Part shown: positions 1 to 10,864 of the stretch, in pieces | How positions within the stretch are numbered: position 1 is the stretch's first letter | How the letters are laid out: each line of letters begins with the position of its first letter | From: Demequina soli | Lineage (GTDB): Bacteria > Actinomycetota > Actinomycetes > Actinomycetales > Demequinaceae | NCBI RefSeq assembly: GCF_000971195.1 | Contig: NZ_BBLZ01000004.1 | Location: forward strand, 62,001 to 126,000 | DNA: 64,000 bases | Reading direction: 5' to 3' | Translations under genes and position numbers: made by a program | Notes under the pieces: model-generated | What the model saw: only the letters and a program-made list of their open reading frames with translations | Databases searched by the model: none | Told to the model about the DNA's origin: nothing

Positions 1-107
1 CGCAGCAGGACGAGTTCACCTGCATGTCGTGCTTCCTGGTGCACCACCGCAGCCAGCTCGCGACGTTCAAGAACGACCAGCCGATCTGCTCGGAGTGCGC
101 GGCCTGA
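1..107 (+). CDS. DUF4193 family protein, C-terminal end
   Basis: The window opens inside this gene. The 34 readable residues end at a TGA two bases before the dut start and contain two CxxC pairs (CMSC near the start, CSEC near the end) around VHHRSQLA, which is the C-terminal pattern of the actinobacterial DUF4193 family. The paired cysteines suggest a zinc-ribbon fold, but no function is established. DUF4193 genes commonly sit just before dut in actinobacteria, which supports the call. The start and the acidic N-terminal part lie outside the window. Confidence 0.85.
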   Translation, partial: QQDEFTCMSCFLVHHRSQLATFKNDQPICSECAA

Positions 108-109
108 CG

Positions 110-571
110 ATGGCCGACCTCGAGATCCTCGTCAGCACGACCGAGCCGGACGTGCCGCTCCCGCGCTACTCCCACCCGGGGGACGCGGGCGCGGACGTCA
201 CCACGCGCATCGACGTCACCCTGGCGCCGGGGGAGCGGGCGACCGTCCCGACCGGGCTGAGGATCGCCCTGCCGGCCGGCTACGCCGCGTTCGTCCACCC
301 CCGCTCGGGCCTCGCGGCCCGGCACGGGGTGACGATCGTCAACGCGCCCGGCACGGTCGACGCCGGGTACCGCGGCGAGATCGCCGTGACCCTGCTCAAC
401 ACCGACCCCCACGAGCCCGTGACGCTCGCCAAGGGCGACCGCATCGCCCAGCTGGTCATCCAGCGGGTCGAGATCGCCGACTTCGTCGCCGTCGAGTCCC
501 TCCCGGGCTCGCACCGTGGCGAGGGGGGCTTCGGCTCCACCGGCGTCGCGACCACCGAGGCGGCCCGGTGA
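110..571 (+). CDS. dut: deoxyuridine 5'-triphosphate nucleotidohydrolase (dUTPase)
   Basis: Cytosolic trimeric dUTPase that hydrolyses dUTP to dUMP and pyrophosphate, keeping uracil out of DNA and feeding thymidylate synthesis. The 153-residue length is typical. All five family motifs are visible: DAGADV (25-30), PRSGLA (64-69), GTVDAGYRGEI (81-91), GDRIAQLVI (109-117) and the flexible C-terminal arm RGEGGFGSTG (136-145). I place the start at the ATG at 110, giving MADLEI; an upstream in-frame ATG at 29 would run through the preceding DUF4193 gene. Its stop overlaps the GTG start of the OB-fold gene, so the two are probably co-transcribed. Confidence 0.97.
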   Translation: MADLEILVSTTEPDVPLPRYSHPGDAGADVTTRIDVTLAPGERATVPTGLRIALPAGYAAFVHPRSGLAARHGVTIVNAPGTVDAGYRGEIAVTLLNTDPHEPVTLAKGDRIAQLVIQRVEIADFVAVESLPGSHRGEGGFGSTGVATTEAAR

Positions 572-852
572 CCGTCACGCCCGTCGTCACGATCGCGGAG
601 GTCGCCCCCCGCGAGATCGTCCACGTCGCCGGCCGCGTCGTCGCGATCCAGGTCGAGCCCAGCGACGCCCCGCCGGCGTTCACCGTGCGGCTCGACGACG
701 GCACCGGCCGGATCGACGCCGTCTTCATGGGCCGCCGCGAGGTCCCCGGCATCGTCCCGGGCGCCCGCCTGCACCTCGAGGGCCGCGTGTGCGAGAGCGA
801 GGCGCTCAAGCGCCTCTACAACCCGCGCTACGAGCTCGTCCCCACCGCATGA
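568..852 (+). CDS. small OB-fold nucleic-acid-binding protein
   Basis: A 94-residue protein made almost entirely of one OB-fold (tRNA-anticodon type): a beta-rich pattern IVHVAGRVVAIQV, then FTVRLDDGTGRIDAVFMG, then ARLHLEGRV. Proteins of this kind in actinobacteria are often called DNA-binding, with no proven role. The GTG start overlaps the dut stop by four bases, and its own stop overlaps the next ATG, placing it in a dut/OB-fold/DUF3159 transcription unit. Fold confidence is good; the biological role is unknown. Confidence 0.8.
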   Translation: MTVTPVVTIAEVAPREIVHVAGRVVAIQVEPSDAPPAFTVRLDDGTGRIDAVFMGRREVPGIVPGARLHLEGRVCESEALKRLYNPRYELVPTA

Positions 853-1538
853 CGGACGAGCAGCCCGCCGCCGACAGCCCGGCCGCGGACAGCCGCGCCG
901 TGCGCCTGCTCGGCGGCGACACCTTCGACCTCCACGAGGCGATCGGCGGCTGGCGGGGCTTCATCGAGTCGTCCCTGCCGGGCATCGCGTTCGTCGCCGC
1001 GTACCTCGCGTGGGGCGGCTTCAAGGTCCCCGTGCTCGCGGCCGCGGCTGTCATGGCCGTCGTCGTGGCGCTCCGGCTCGTCCAGCGCACGCCCGTCACG
1101 CAGGCGCTCTCGGGCGCCGTCGGCGTGGTCATCGGCGCCGTGTGGGCCTGGCGGTCGGGCGACGCGTCCGGCTACTTCGTGCTCGGCCTGTGGACCAACG
1201 CGCTCTACCTCGTCGGCATCGTCGTGTCGATGGTCGTGGGCTGGCCCGTGGTCGGCATCGTGATGGGCCTCATCCGCGGCGAGGGCGCCGCGTGGCGCCG
1301 CGATCCCGCGGAGCGGCGCCGCTACCAGCTCGGCTCGGCCGTGCTGGCGGGCATGTTCGCCCTGCGGCTGGCGGTCCAGGTGCCGCTCTACCTCGCGGGA
1401 GCGGTGGCCGTGCTCGGCACCGCGAAGCTCGCGATGGGCCTGCCGCTCTTCGCGCTCACGCTGTGGGGCGTATGGCTGCTGGCCCGTGGCGAAGAACCTG
1501 CTCCAGGGACTTCGGCTCCGCCTCCGACGACACGATGA
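849..1538 (+). CDS. DUF3159 family membrane protein
   Basis: A 229-residue integral membrane protein. After a polar N-terminus (about 45 residues with GGDTFDLHEAIGGWRGFIES, a DUF3159 hallmark) come several hydrophobic segments and a central RGEGAAWRRDPAERRRY loop also typical of DUF3159. Members lie beside dut and TrkA genes in many actinobacteria; the function is unknown. The ATG at 849 overlaps the preceding stop. The last 83 bp overlap, tail to tail, the 3' end of the TrkA gene on the other strand, so both C-terminal tails are encoded by the same DNA. Confidence 0.85.
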   Translation: MTDEQPAADSPAADSRAVRLLGGDTFDLHEAIGGWRGFIESSLPGIAFVAAYLAWGGFKVPVLAAAAVMAVVVALRLVQRTPVTQALSGAVGVVIGAVWAWRSGDASGYFVLGLWTNALYLVGIVVSMVVGWPVVGIVMGLIRGEGAAWRRDPAERRRYQLGSAVLAGMFALRLAVQVPLYLAGAVAVLGTAKLAMGLPLFALTLWGVWLLARGEEPAPGTSAPPPTTR

Positions 1539-2142
1539 ACATCAGCTCGTCGTGAGCCTCGAGGGTGTCGTCCGGCGTCGGCGCGATCGTGCGGTCGCCC
1601 CGGACGATGCACGACAGCACGATGTCGACGGGCCACTGGATCTCGCGCAGCAGGACGCCCACCACGGGTGACGAGGCGGGAAGCGTCACCTCGACCATCG
1701 ACGCGCCGGACTGCCGGAACGTGAACACGCGCACGAGGTCGCCGATCGCGACCGCCTCCTCGACCATCGCGGTCATGATGCGCGGCGTCGACACGGCGAC
1801 GTCGACGCCCCACTGGGCGTCGTACATCCACTCGTTGCGGGGATTGTTGACGCGCGCCACCGTGCGGGGAACGCCGAACTCGGTCTTGCACAGGAACGAC
1901 ACGACGAGGTTGGCCTTGTCGTCGCCCGTCGCGGCCACCACGACGTCCATGGTCTCGACCTGGGCGTCGCGCAGCGCGGACATCTCGCACACGTCGGCGA
2001 GCATCCACTCGGCGTCGGCGACCTGGGCGACGCGCATCGCGGTGGGGTTGGAGTCGACGAGCAGCACCTCGTGGCCGTGCTCGAGCAGGTCGCGCGCGAT
2101 CGAGCGCCCGACGGAGCCGGCACCGGCGATCATGACCTTCAT
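1456..2142 (-). CDS. TrkA-type potassium uptake regulatory protein (CeoC-like)
   Basis: A 228-residue cytosolic RCK protein, the second of a pair that gates a Trk/Ktr potassium channel in response to NAD(H) or ATP. The N-terminal Rossmann fold shows MKVMIAGAGSVGRSIA, with an acidic residue ending strand two (LLVDSN), followed by VVVAATGDDKANL. The C-terminal part is an RCK_C domain (VTLPASSPVVGVLLREI). The ATG at 2142 overlaps the stop of the partner gene by four bases, showing a two-gene operon. The membrane channel subunit is not in the window, although the divergently transcribed APC permease next door could be a related transport gene. Confidence 0.92.
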   Translation of the reverse strand: MKVMIAGAGSVGRSIARDLLEHGHEVLLVDSNPTAMRVAQVADAEWMLADVCEMSALRDAQVETMDVVVAATGDDKANLVVSFLCKTEFGVPRTVARVNNPRNEWMYDAQWGVDVAVSTPRIMTAMVEEAVAIGDLVRVFTFRQSGASMVEVTLPASSPVVGVLLREIQWPVDIVLSCIVRGDRTIAPTPDDTLEAHDELMFIVSSEAEPKSLEQVLRHGPAAIRPTA

Positions 2143-2810
2143 CGGGAGACCTCCGGGGAGCGGCCGGTCACGCGGGCGGGATCGCCTCCCGCGGACGGGA
2201 CCATGGTGAAGTACGCCTCGTCGCCCTCCTGGACGAGCGTGTCGGCATCTGGCAGCAGCGGCTCGCCGAAGCGCACGAGGTACGCCACGCGCGCGCCGGC
2301 CCGCTGCTCGAGCTCGGTGTAGCGGCGGCCCACCCATCCGCCGTCGAGGGGCAGGCGGCTCAGGCTGACGCCCGCGCTGGGGTCGTGATAGAGCGCGTCG
2401 CTCACGCCGGGCAGCAGGCGCGAGACGATCTGCGCGGCCGTCCACGGGACGGGCGCGACGGTGGGGATGCCGAGGCGCCGGTACACCTCGGCGCGCCCGA
2501 AGTCGGCGATGCGGGCGACCACGTTGTCGATGCCGTACGTCTCGCGCACCACGCGCGCCGCGAGGATGTTCGAGTTGTCGCCGTCGGACACCGCGGCGAA
2601 CGCGTACGCGTCCTCGACGCCGGCGGACACCAGCGTGTCGCGGTCGAAGCCGATGCCGGTGATGCGCTGGCCCTCGAACGTCGGGGGGAGCCGGCGGAAC
2701 GCGTCGCCCGACTGGTCGATCACCGCGACCGTGTGGCCTCGGGCCTCGAACTCCGTCGCCAGCGTCGCTCCGGTGCGGCCGCAGCCCATGATCACGATGT
2801 GCACGGGCAC
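2139..2810 (-). CDS. TrkA-type potassium uptake regulatory protein (CeoB-like)
   Basis: A 223-residue RCK protein, first gene of the minus-strand trkA pair. The Rossmann dinucleotide-binding motif is near the N-terminus (IVIMGCGRTGATLA), with AVIDQS at the end of strand two, then VSDGDNSN and an RCK_C segment with a GGWVGRRYTELEQ stretch. Mycobacterial homologues are named CeoB and act with CeoC as K+ uptake regulators. The gene is divergent from the APC permease, with only 35 bp between the starts, so the two promoters must overlap or share control elements. Confidence 0.92.
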   Translation of the reverse strand: MPVHIVIMGCGRTGATLATEFEARGHTVAVIDQSGDAFRRLPPTFEGQRITGIGFDRDTLVSAGVEDAYAFAAVSDGDNSNILAARVVRETYGIDNVVARIADFGRAEVYRRLGIPTVAPVPWTAAQIVSRLLPGVSDALYHDPSAGVSLSRLPLDGGWVGRRYTELEQRAGARVAYLVRFGEPLLPDADTLVQEGDEAYFTMVPSAGGDPARVTGRSPEVSR

Positions 2811-2831
2811 CCACGGTATACCCCGTGAGCC

Positions 2832-2846
2832 TAGGATGGTGCGACG
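2832..2846 (+). promoter_or_regulatory. probable -10 element for a leaderless APC permease transcript
   Basis: TAGGAT at 2832-2837 matches a sigma-70-type -10 hexamer and ends eight bases before the GTG at 2846, with no room for a ribosome-binding site. This fits leaderless transcription starting at or next to the start codon. No clear -35 hexamer is seen. Confidence 0.55.
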
Positions 2847-4774
2847 TGCGAAGGTTTCTCGAGAGCCTGAAACTGCTGGTGTTCGGGCGGCCCATCGCGA
2901 CGGGCCGCGCGCAGAAGGCGGTGTTCAAGACGCGGCTCGCCCTGCCCGTGTTCGGCGCGAGCCTGCTGTCGACGGTCGCCTACGCGCCCGACGCGGTGGT
3001 CGACGCCCTGCGCAAGGGCGGCGTCCAGTCGACGCTGCCGCTCATGGCGGGCGGCGTCGTCGCCATCATGATCCTCCTCGGGTTCGCGTACCGCTCGAAC
3101 GTGCGCAAGCGCCCCGACGAGCGCGGCGACTACGGCCTGGTGTCCGACAAGCTCGGCCCCGCGGCGGCGCTCGTCACGGGCGCCTCGCTGCTGGTCGACT
3201 ACATCTTCACCGTCGCCGTCTCGGTGTCCGCGATCGCGCAGTTCATCGCGTTCACCATGCCCGCGGTGGGGCAGCGGCACACGCTCATCGCCGTGACCGC
3301 GATCCTCATCATGACGCTCGCGCACCTGCGCGGCGTGGCCGAGCGCGCCCGCGTGGTGCTGGTCGTGTGGTTCGGCTTCCTCGTCGTGATCTTCGGCGTG
3401 CTGCTCGTCGGCGGCACGCGTGACGACGTCGCGCCGCTCACGACGGCGCCGCCCGAGCCCACCTGGTCGTCGGTCATCGCGTTCGCCGGCGCGATCGCCT
3501 CGGGTGCCGTGATGCTCACCGGCATCGAGCACCTCGCGTCCTCGGGCCCGTACCACGCGCCGCCGCGCGGGCGTCGCGCCGGCCGCACCCTCATCCTCGC
3601 CGTGTTCGCCGGCGCAGCCGGCTTCGTCGCGGTGGTGCTCATGGTGTGGCGGTACCACGTGTCGGGGTGGAAGTCCGGCCCGGTGCTGCTGCAGGCGACC
3701 GAGCGCATCTTCGACGCCTCCTGGGTGCTGTGGGTGGTGACGATCCCGACGGTCGCGATCCTCTACGCCGCCGCCTCGGCCGTGTTCCGCCGCTTCTCCA
3801 ACCTCACGTCGCTGCTCGCGCGCGACTCCTACCTGCCGCGTCAGCTGGCCCAGCAGAGCGAGCGGCTGGTGTTCCGCGGCGGCGTGCTGTGGGTCGCCGG
3901 CGCGTCGGCGATCATCGTCGTCGCGACCGGCGCGCGGCTCGACCAGCTCGTGCACATGTACCTCATCGGCGCCTTCACCGCGATCGTGCTGAGCCAGGTC
4001 GCGATGGTGCGCCTCCAGGGGCTGCGCATCGCCCTGCAGCCCACGGGCCGCGAGCGCCTGCGCATGAAGGGCACCCGCGTGCTCCACGGCGCGGCCGCGA
4101 TCGTCGCCGCGGCCGTGTGGCTCGTCATCGCGATCTTCAACTTCGCCGCCGGCGCCTGGGTCGCCATCGTGCTGGTCGCGGGGCTCGTCGTGCTCATGCG
4201 CGGCATCCGCAAGCACTACGACAACGTGCGCCGCCAGCTCGAGATCCTGCCCAACGACCGCGCCTCGGCCCGGCCCAGCGCGACCCACGGCATCGTCCTG
4301 GTCGCCCAGCTGCACCGCCCCCTGCTGCGCGCGATCGCCTACGCGAAGGCCGCGCGGCACTCCTCGCTCGAGGCCGTCACCGTCCAGACCGACCCCGCGG
4401 CCACGCGCGACCTGCAGCGCCACTGGGGCGCGCTGGGGCTCGGCGTGCCGCTCGTGATCCTCGACTCGCCGTACCGCGACCTCGTGGGGCCCGTGCTCGA
4501 GCACGTCCGCTCGATCCACCGCGTGTCCCCGCGGGACATGGTCGTCATCTACGTGCCGGAGTTCATCGTGGGCCGCTGGTGGGAGCGGTTCCTGCACAAC
4601 CGCTCCACCAACCGCCTGCGCGCGCGCCTGCTGTCCGTGCCGCGCGTGGTCGTCGCCGCGGTCCCGTGGCACCTCGAGTCGTCGCTCGAGGCCATGGGCG
4701 GCAACGCGTTCACGCGCGAGCTCCCGCGCGTCGACGGCGACGTCACCACCGAGGAGGCCACGACCCGTGGATGA
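2846..4774 (+). CDS. APC-superfamily amino acid permease
   Basis: A 642-residue membrane transporter. About twelve hydrophobic segments fill residues 20 to 470, including the APC-type start (FKTRLALPVFGASLLSTVAYAP is the first helix region) and later RRFSNLTSLLARDSYLPRQ. A soluble tail of roughly 170 residues after RKHYDNVRRQLEIL resembles the extra cytosolic domain of this actinobacterial permease family. The substrate cannot be told from sequence. I choose the GTG at 2846 because a -10 element ends eight bases upstream; the GTG at 2825 lies before that element. The stop overlaps the start of the methyltransferase gene, suggesting joint transcription, a pairing common in actinobacteria. Confidence 0.88.
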   Translation: MRRFLESLKLLVFGRPIATGRAQKAVFKTRLALPVFGASLLSTVAYAPDAVVDALRKGGVQSTLPLMAGGVVAIMILLGFAYRSNVRKRPDERGDYGLVSDKLGPAAALVTGASLLVDYIFTVAVSVSAIAQFIAFTMPAVGQRHTLIAVTAILIMTLAHLRGVAERARVVLVVWFGFLVVIFGVLLVGGTRDDVAPLTTAPPEPTWSSVIAFAGAIASGAVMLTGIEHLASSGPYHAPPRGRRAGRTLILAVFAGAAGFVAVVLMVWRYHVSGWKSGPVLLQATERIFDASWVLWVVTIPTVAILYAAASAVFRRFSNLTSLLARDSYLPRQLAQQSERLVFRGGVLWVAGASAIIVVATGARLDQLVHMYLIGAFTAIVLSQVAMVRLQGLRIALQPTGRERLRMKGTRVLHGAAAIVAAAVWLVIAIFNFAAGAWVAIVLVAGLVVLMRGIRKHYDNVRRQLEILPNDRASARPSATHGIVLVAQLHRPLLRAIAYAKAARHSSLEAVTVQTDPAATRDLQRHWGALGLGVPLVILDSPYRDLVGPVLEHVRSIHRVSPRDMVVIYVPEFIVGRWWERFLHNRSTNRLRARLLSVPRVVVAAVPWHLESSLEAMGGNAFTRELPRVDGDVTTEEATTRG

Positions 4775-5957
4775 GATCGAGCTCGAGATCGGCGCCGTCG
4801 CGCACGGCGGCCACTGCGTCGCGCGCCACGAGGGCCGCGTCGTCTTCGTCCGGCACGCGCTGCCCGGCGAGGTGGTCCGCGCGCGGCTCACCGAGGCGGG
4901 GGACGATGCGCGGCTGTGGCGGGCGGACGCCGTCGAGATCCTCACGGCCTCGCCCGACCGCGTCGAGTCCGTCTGGCCGGACGCCGGACCCGGGGGAGTG
5001 GGCGGCGGCGAGCTCGCGCACGTCGCGCTGCCCGCGCAGCGCCGCTGGAAGCACGACGTGCTCCGCGAGGCCTTCGTGCGCTTCGCCGACATGGAGTTCC
5101 CCGGCGAGGTCCACGCCGCGCCCGGGGACGATGCGCGGGGCGGCCTCGGATACCGCACCCGGGTGAGCGCGATCGCCGGGCCAGACGGCCGCGCGGCCAT
5201 GCACCTGCACCGCTCGCGCGTGGTGCGGCCGCTCACCGCGCTGCCCATCGCGGCCCCGGCGCTCGAGGAGCTGCTGCTCGCGACACGCTTCCCGGCCGGC
5301 TCGCACATCGCGGGCGTCGCTCCCGGCGGCGTGGGCCCGCGCCTCGTGGTCGACGGCGTGCCCTGGCGCGCCGGGCGGCCGGACCACCGCGAGAACGCGC
5401 CGAGGCGCGTGCGGGAGTCGGTAAGCACCACCCTGGGCGAGCTGTCCTATCAGGTGGACGTCGAGGGCTTCTGGCAGGTCCACGTCGACGCGCCCGAGGT
5501 GCTGGTCGACGCGGTGCTGACGCGCGTCGGCGATGCCGAGGACGTGCTCGACCTGTACGCCGGCGCCGGCCTCTTCACCGTGCCCCTGGCGGCGAGCGGC
5601 CGCCGCGTCACGTCGGTCGAGGCCGACGCCCGCGCCTCGCGCGACGCCCGCCGCAATGTGCACGACCTGCCCGGGGTGCGCATCGTCCACGGCGACACGC
5701 GCGCGTTCCTCGAGGCGGGCGCGACCGCGGACGCGATCGTCCTCGACCCGCCGCGCTCCGGCGCGGGCGGCAAGACCGTCGACGCGCTCGCCGCGACGGG
5801 CGCCGCCCGGCTCGTGTACGTCGCGTGCGACCCGGTCGCGCTCGCGCGCGACACCGCGTTGCTCGCGCATCACGGGTACCGTCTCGAGGAGGCGCAGGGC
5901 TTCGATCTGTTCCCGATGACGCACCACGTGGAGACCGTCGCGACGTTCGTGCGATGA
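4767..5957 (+). CDS. TRAM-domain class I SAM-dependent RNA methyltransferase (TrmA/RlmD family)
   Basis: A 396-residue RNA uridine-5 methyltransferase-like enzyme. An N-terminal TRAM RNA-binding domain (about 1-65, AVAHGGHCVARHEGRVVFV) precedes the catalytic part. The SAM-binding motif DLYAGAGLFTVPLA lies near residue 262, the VLDPPRSGAGG motif near 326, and the presumed catalytic cysteine in YVACDP near 354. The region where RlmD-type enzymes bind an iron-sulfur cluster (about 72-95) has no cysteines here. The target base is uncertain, since TrmA, RlmC and RlmD relatives differ little. The GTG start overlaps the permease stop. Two copies of the GGACGATGCG decamer are read as Asp-Asp-Ala, and a third lies in reverse orientation. 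Confidence 0.9.
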   Translation: MDEIELEIGAVAHGGHCVARHEGRVVFVRHALPGEVVRARLTEAGDDARLWRADAVEILTASPDRVESVWPDAGPGGVGGGELAHVALPAQRRWKHDVLREAFVRFADMEFPGEVHAAPGDDARGGLGYRTRVSAIAGPDGRAAMHLHRSRVVRPLTALPIAAPALEELLLATRFPAGSHIAGVAPGGVGPRLVVDGVPWRAGRPDHRENAPRRVRESVSTTLGELSYQVDVEGFWQVHVDAPEVLVDAVLTRVGDAEDVLDLYAGAGLFTVPLAASGRRVTSVEADARASRDARRNVHDLPGVRIVHGDTRAFLEAGATADAIVLDPPRSGAGGKTVDALAATGAARLVYVACDPVALARDTALLAHHGYRLEEAQGFDLFPMTHHVETVATFVR

Positions 5958-5973
5958 CCCCCGACGGGCGTGA

Positions 5974-6001
5974 TTTCCAGGTCGGGGGCGCCCGATAGGA
6001 T
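5974..6001 (+). promoter_or_regulatory. probable acnA promoter
   Basis: TAGGAT at 5996-6001 is a good -10 element. TTTCCA at about 5974-5979 lies 16 bases upstream and could be a weak -35. The transcript would carry a leader of about 40 bases ending in a strong GGAGGAG ribosome-binding site. Confidence 0.5.
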
Positions 6002-6049
6002 GTGGCCAGACCCAGTGCTGGGAGACCCCGAACCTCGCGGAGGAGACGC

Positions 6050-8845
<2,796 letters not shown>

Positions 8846-8863
8846 CGGCACCCGGCCGCGTGG

Positions 8864-8889
8864 CCCCGTCCGGCGCTCGCCGGGCGGGG
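8864..8889 (+). terminator. hairpin after acnA
   Basis: CCCCGTCCGG and CCGGGCGGGG can pair over ten base pairs (one G-U) around a short loop, 19 bases after the acnA stop. A weak T-containing stretch follows. It is a plausible intrinsic terminator without a strong U-tract. Confidence 0.55.
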
Positions 8890-9001
8890 TCGCTGGCTTT
8901 CGGGTGGACGATGCGGCGGGTGGGGTGGGGGACCACGCTCGCCGGGCGTCGTGACCCGAAGGCCGTACAGTGGAACGTCAACAGCAGTAAGGAGTGCACG
9001 G

Positions 9002-10864
9002 GTGCTGGAGCGCATCGGGTCGCCGCGGGATCTTCGCGGGCTGACCTACGAGGAGCTGGGGGAGCTCGCCGCGGAGATCCGCGACTTCCTGGTCGACAAC
9101 GTGTCGCGCACGGGCGGCCACCTGGGCCCCAACCTGGGCGTGGTGGAGCTGACCCTCGGCATCCACCGCGTGTTCCACTCGCCGCACGACTCGATCGTGT
9201 TCGACACCGGCCACCAGTCGTACGTGCACAAGCTGCTGACGGGGCGCCAGGACTTCTCGACGCTGCGGCGCCGCGGCGGGCTGTCCGGGTACCCGGACCG
9301 CCAGGAGAGCGTCCACGACATCGTCGAGAACTCGCACGCCTCGACGGCGCTGTCGTGGGCGGCGGGCATCGCGCGAGGGCACACGCTGCGCGGCGAGACG
9401 GAGCGCACCACGATCGCCGTGATCGGCGACGGCGCCCTCACCGGCGGCATGGCTTGGGAGGCCCTCAACTCGCTGGGCGCCTCGCACGACCGCGTCGTGG
9501 TGGTCATCAACGACAACGGCCGCTCGTACGCGCCGACCATCGGCGGGCTCGCGCGCAAGCTCGACACCATCCGCACCGACCGCCGCTACGAGGAGTTCCT
9601 CGGCTGGGGCAAGCGCACGTTCCAGGGCCGGGGGCGCCTGCGCGGCTGGACCTACCAGAGCGTCATGCACGGCAAGCGGGCGCTCAAGGGCCTGCTCACG
9701 GAGGATGGCGTCTTCTCCGACCTCGGCCTCAAGTACATCGGCCCCATCGACGGGCACGACCTGCGCCAGGTCGAGCACGCGCTCAAGCGCGCCCACGACT
9801 TCGCCGGCCCCGTCATCGTCCACGTCCTGACCGAGAAGGGCCGCGGCTACTCGCCGGCCGAGCAGGACGCCGCCGACCGGTTCCACGCGGTGGGCAAGAT
9901 CCACCCCGAGACGGGTCTGCCCATCGAGCCGTCGCGGTTCGGCTGGACGGCCGTGTTCGCCGACGAGATCGTCGCCGCCGCCGAGGAGCGGCCCGACCTG
10001 GTCGCGATCACCGCCGCGATGCTGGCGCCCGTGGGCCTGCAGCCGTTCGCCGACGCGTACCCCGAGCGGGTCATCGACGTCGGCATCGCGGAGCAGCACG
10101 CCGTCACGAGCGCCGCGGGCCTCGCGTACGCGGGCCTGCACCCGGTGGTCGCCGTCTACGCGACGTTCCTCAACCGCGCGTTCGACCAGGTGCTCATGGA
10201 CGTGGCGCTGCACCGGGCGGGCGTGACGTTCATGCTCGACCGCGCGGGCCTCACCGGCGACGACGGCCCCAGCCACAACGGCATGTGGGACATGGCGCTG
10301 CTGCGGCACGTGCCGGGCCTGCGCCTCGCGGCGCCGCGCGACGAGGCGACGCTGCGCCAGGCGTTCCGCGACGCGATCGACGTCGACGACGCGCCGACCG
10401 TGGTGCGCTACCCGAAGGGCGCGGTGTCCGACCCGATCCCGGCGATCCGGTCCGTCGGCGGCCTCGACGTGCTCGCCGAGCACGGGGACGCCCCGCGGGT
10501 CGTCGTGGTGGGGCTCGGGTCGATGGCCTCCACCGCGATCGACGCGGCCGAGAAGATCGCCGCCGACGGCATCGACGCGCTCGCCGCCACCGCCACCTGG
10601 GTCCACCCGGTGCCCGAGGGCCTGCGCGAGCTGATCGCCGACGCCGAGCTGGTGGTGACCGTCGAGGACGGCCTCACCGACGCGGGCATCGGCCAGGAGT
10701 GGGCCGCCTACGCGCGGCTCGCGGGGATCGGCGCGGACTGGGCCCACCACGGCATCCCGCGCGAGTTCCTCCAGCACGCGTCGCGCGCGCAGCTGATCGG
10801 GGAGCTGGGCCTCGACCCCTCGGCGATCGCGACGGACACCCTGGAGCGGCTCGAGAAGGACTAG
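9002..10864 (+). CDS. dxs: 1-deoxy-D-xylulose-5-phosphate synthase
   Basis: Thiamine-diphosphate enzyme (620 residues) that condenses pyruvate and glyceraldehyde-3-phosphate to start the MEP isoprenoid pathway in the cytosol. The N-terminal part shows GGHLGPNLGVVELTLG and the TPP/Mg-binding GDGALTGGMAWEALN (from about 141). The catalytic glutamate is in GIAEQHAVTSAAG (about 361), followed by the transketolase pyrimidine domain and a C-terminal domain ending in LERLEKD. The GTG at 9002 follows AAGGAG at 8989-8994; the longer upstream frame lacks such a site. A TACAGT -10-like hexamer is at 8966-8971. One decamer copy lies in the upstream gap at 8906. Confidence 0.97.
   Translation: MLERIGSPRDLRGLTYEELGELAAEIRDFLVDNVSRTGGHLGPNLGVVELTLGIHRVFHSPHDSIVFDTGHQSYVHKLLTGRQDFSTLRRRGGLSGYPDRQESVHDIVENSHASTALSWAAGIARGHTLRGETERTTIAVIGDGALTGGMAWEALNSLGASHDRVVVVINDNGRSYAPTIGGLARKLDTIRTDRRYEEFLGWGKRTFQGRGRLRGWTYQSVMHGKRALKGLLTEDGVFSDLGLKYIGPIDGHDLRQVEHALKRAHDFAGPVIVHVLTEKGRGYSPAEQDAADRFHAVGKIHPETGLPIEPSRFGWTAVFADEIVAAAEERPDLVAITAAMLAPVGLQPFADAYPERVIDVGIAEQHAVTSAAGLAYAGLHPVVAVYATFLNRAFDQVLMDVALHRAGVTFMLDRAGLTGDDGPSHNGMWDMALLRHVPGLRLAAPRDEATLRQAFRDAIDVDDAPTVVRYPKGAVSDPIPAIRSVGGLDVLAEHGDAPRVVVVGLGSMASTAIDAAEKIAADGIDALAATATWVHPVPEGLRELIADAELVVTVEDGLTDAGIGQEWAAYARLAGIGADWAHHGIPREFLQHASRAQLIGELGLDPSAIATDTLERLEKD

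Noticed and set aside
2825-2845. Earlier GTG start for the APC permease
   Set aside because: It lies before the -10 element that ends eight bases ahead of the GTG at 2846, so it would not be transcribed.
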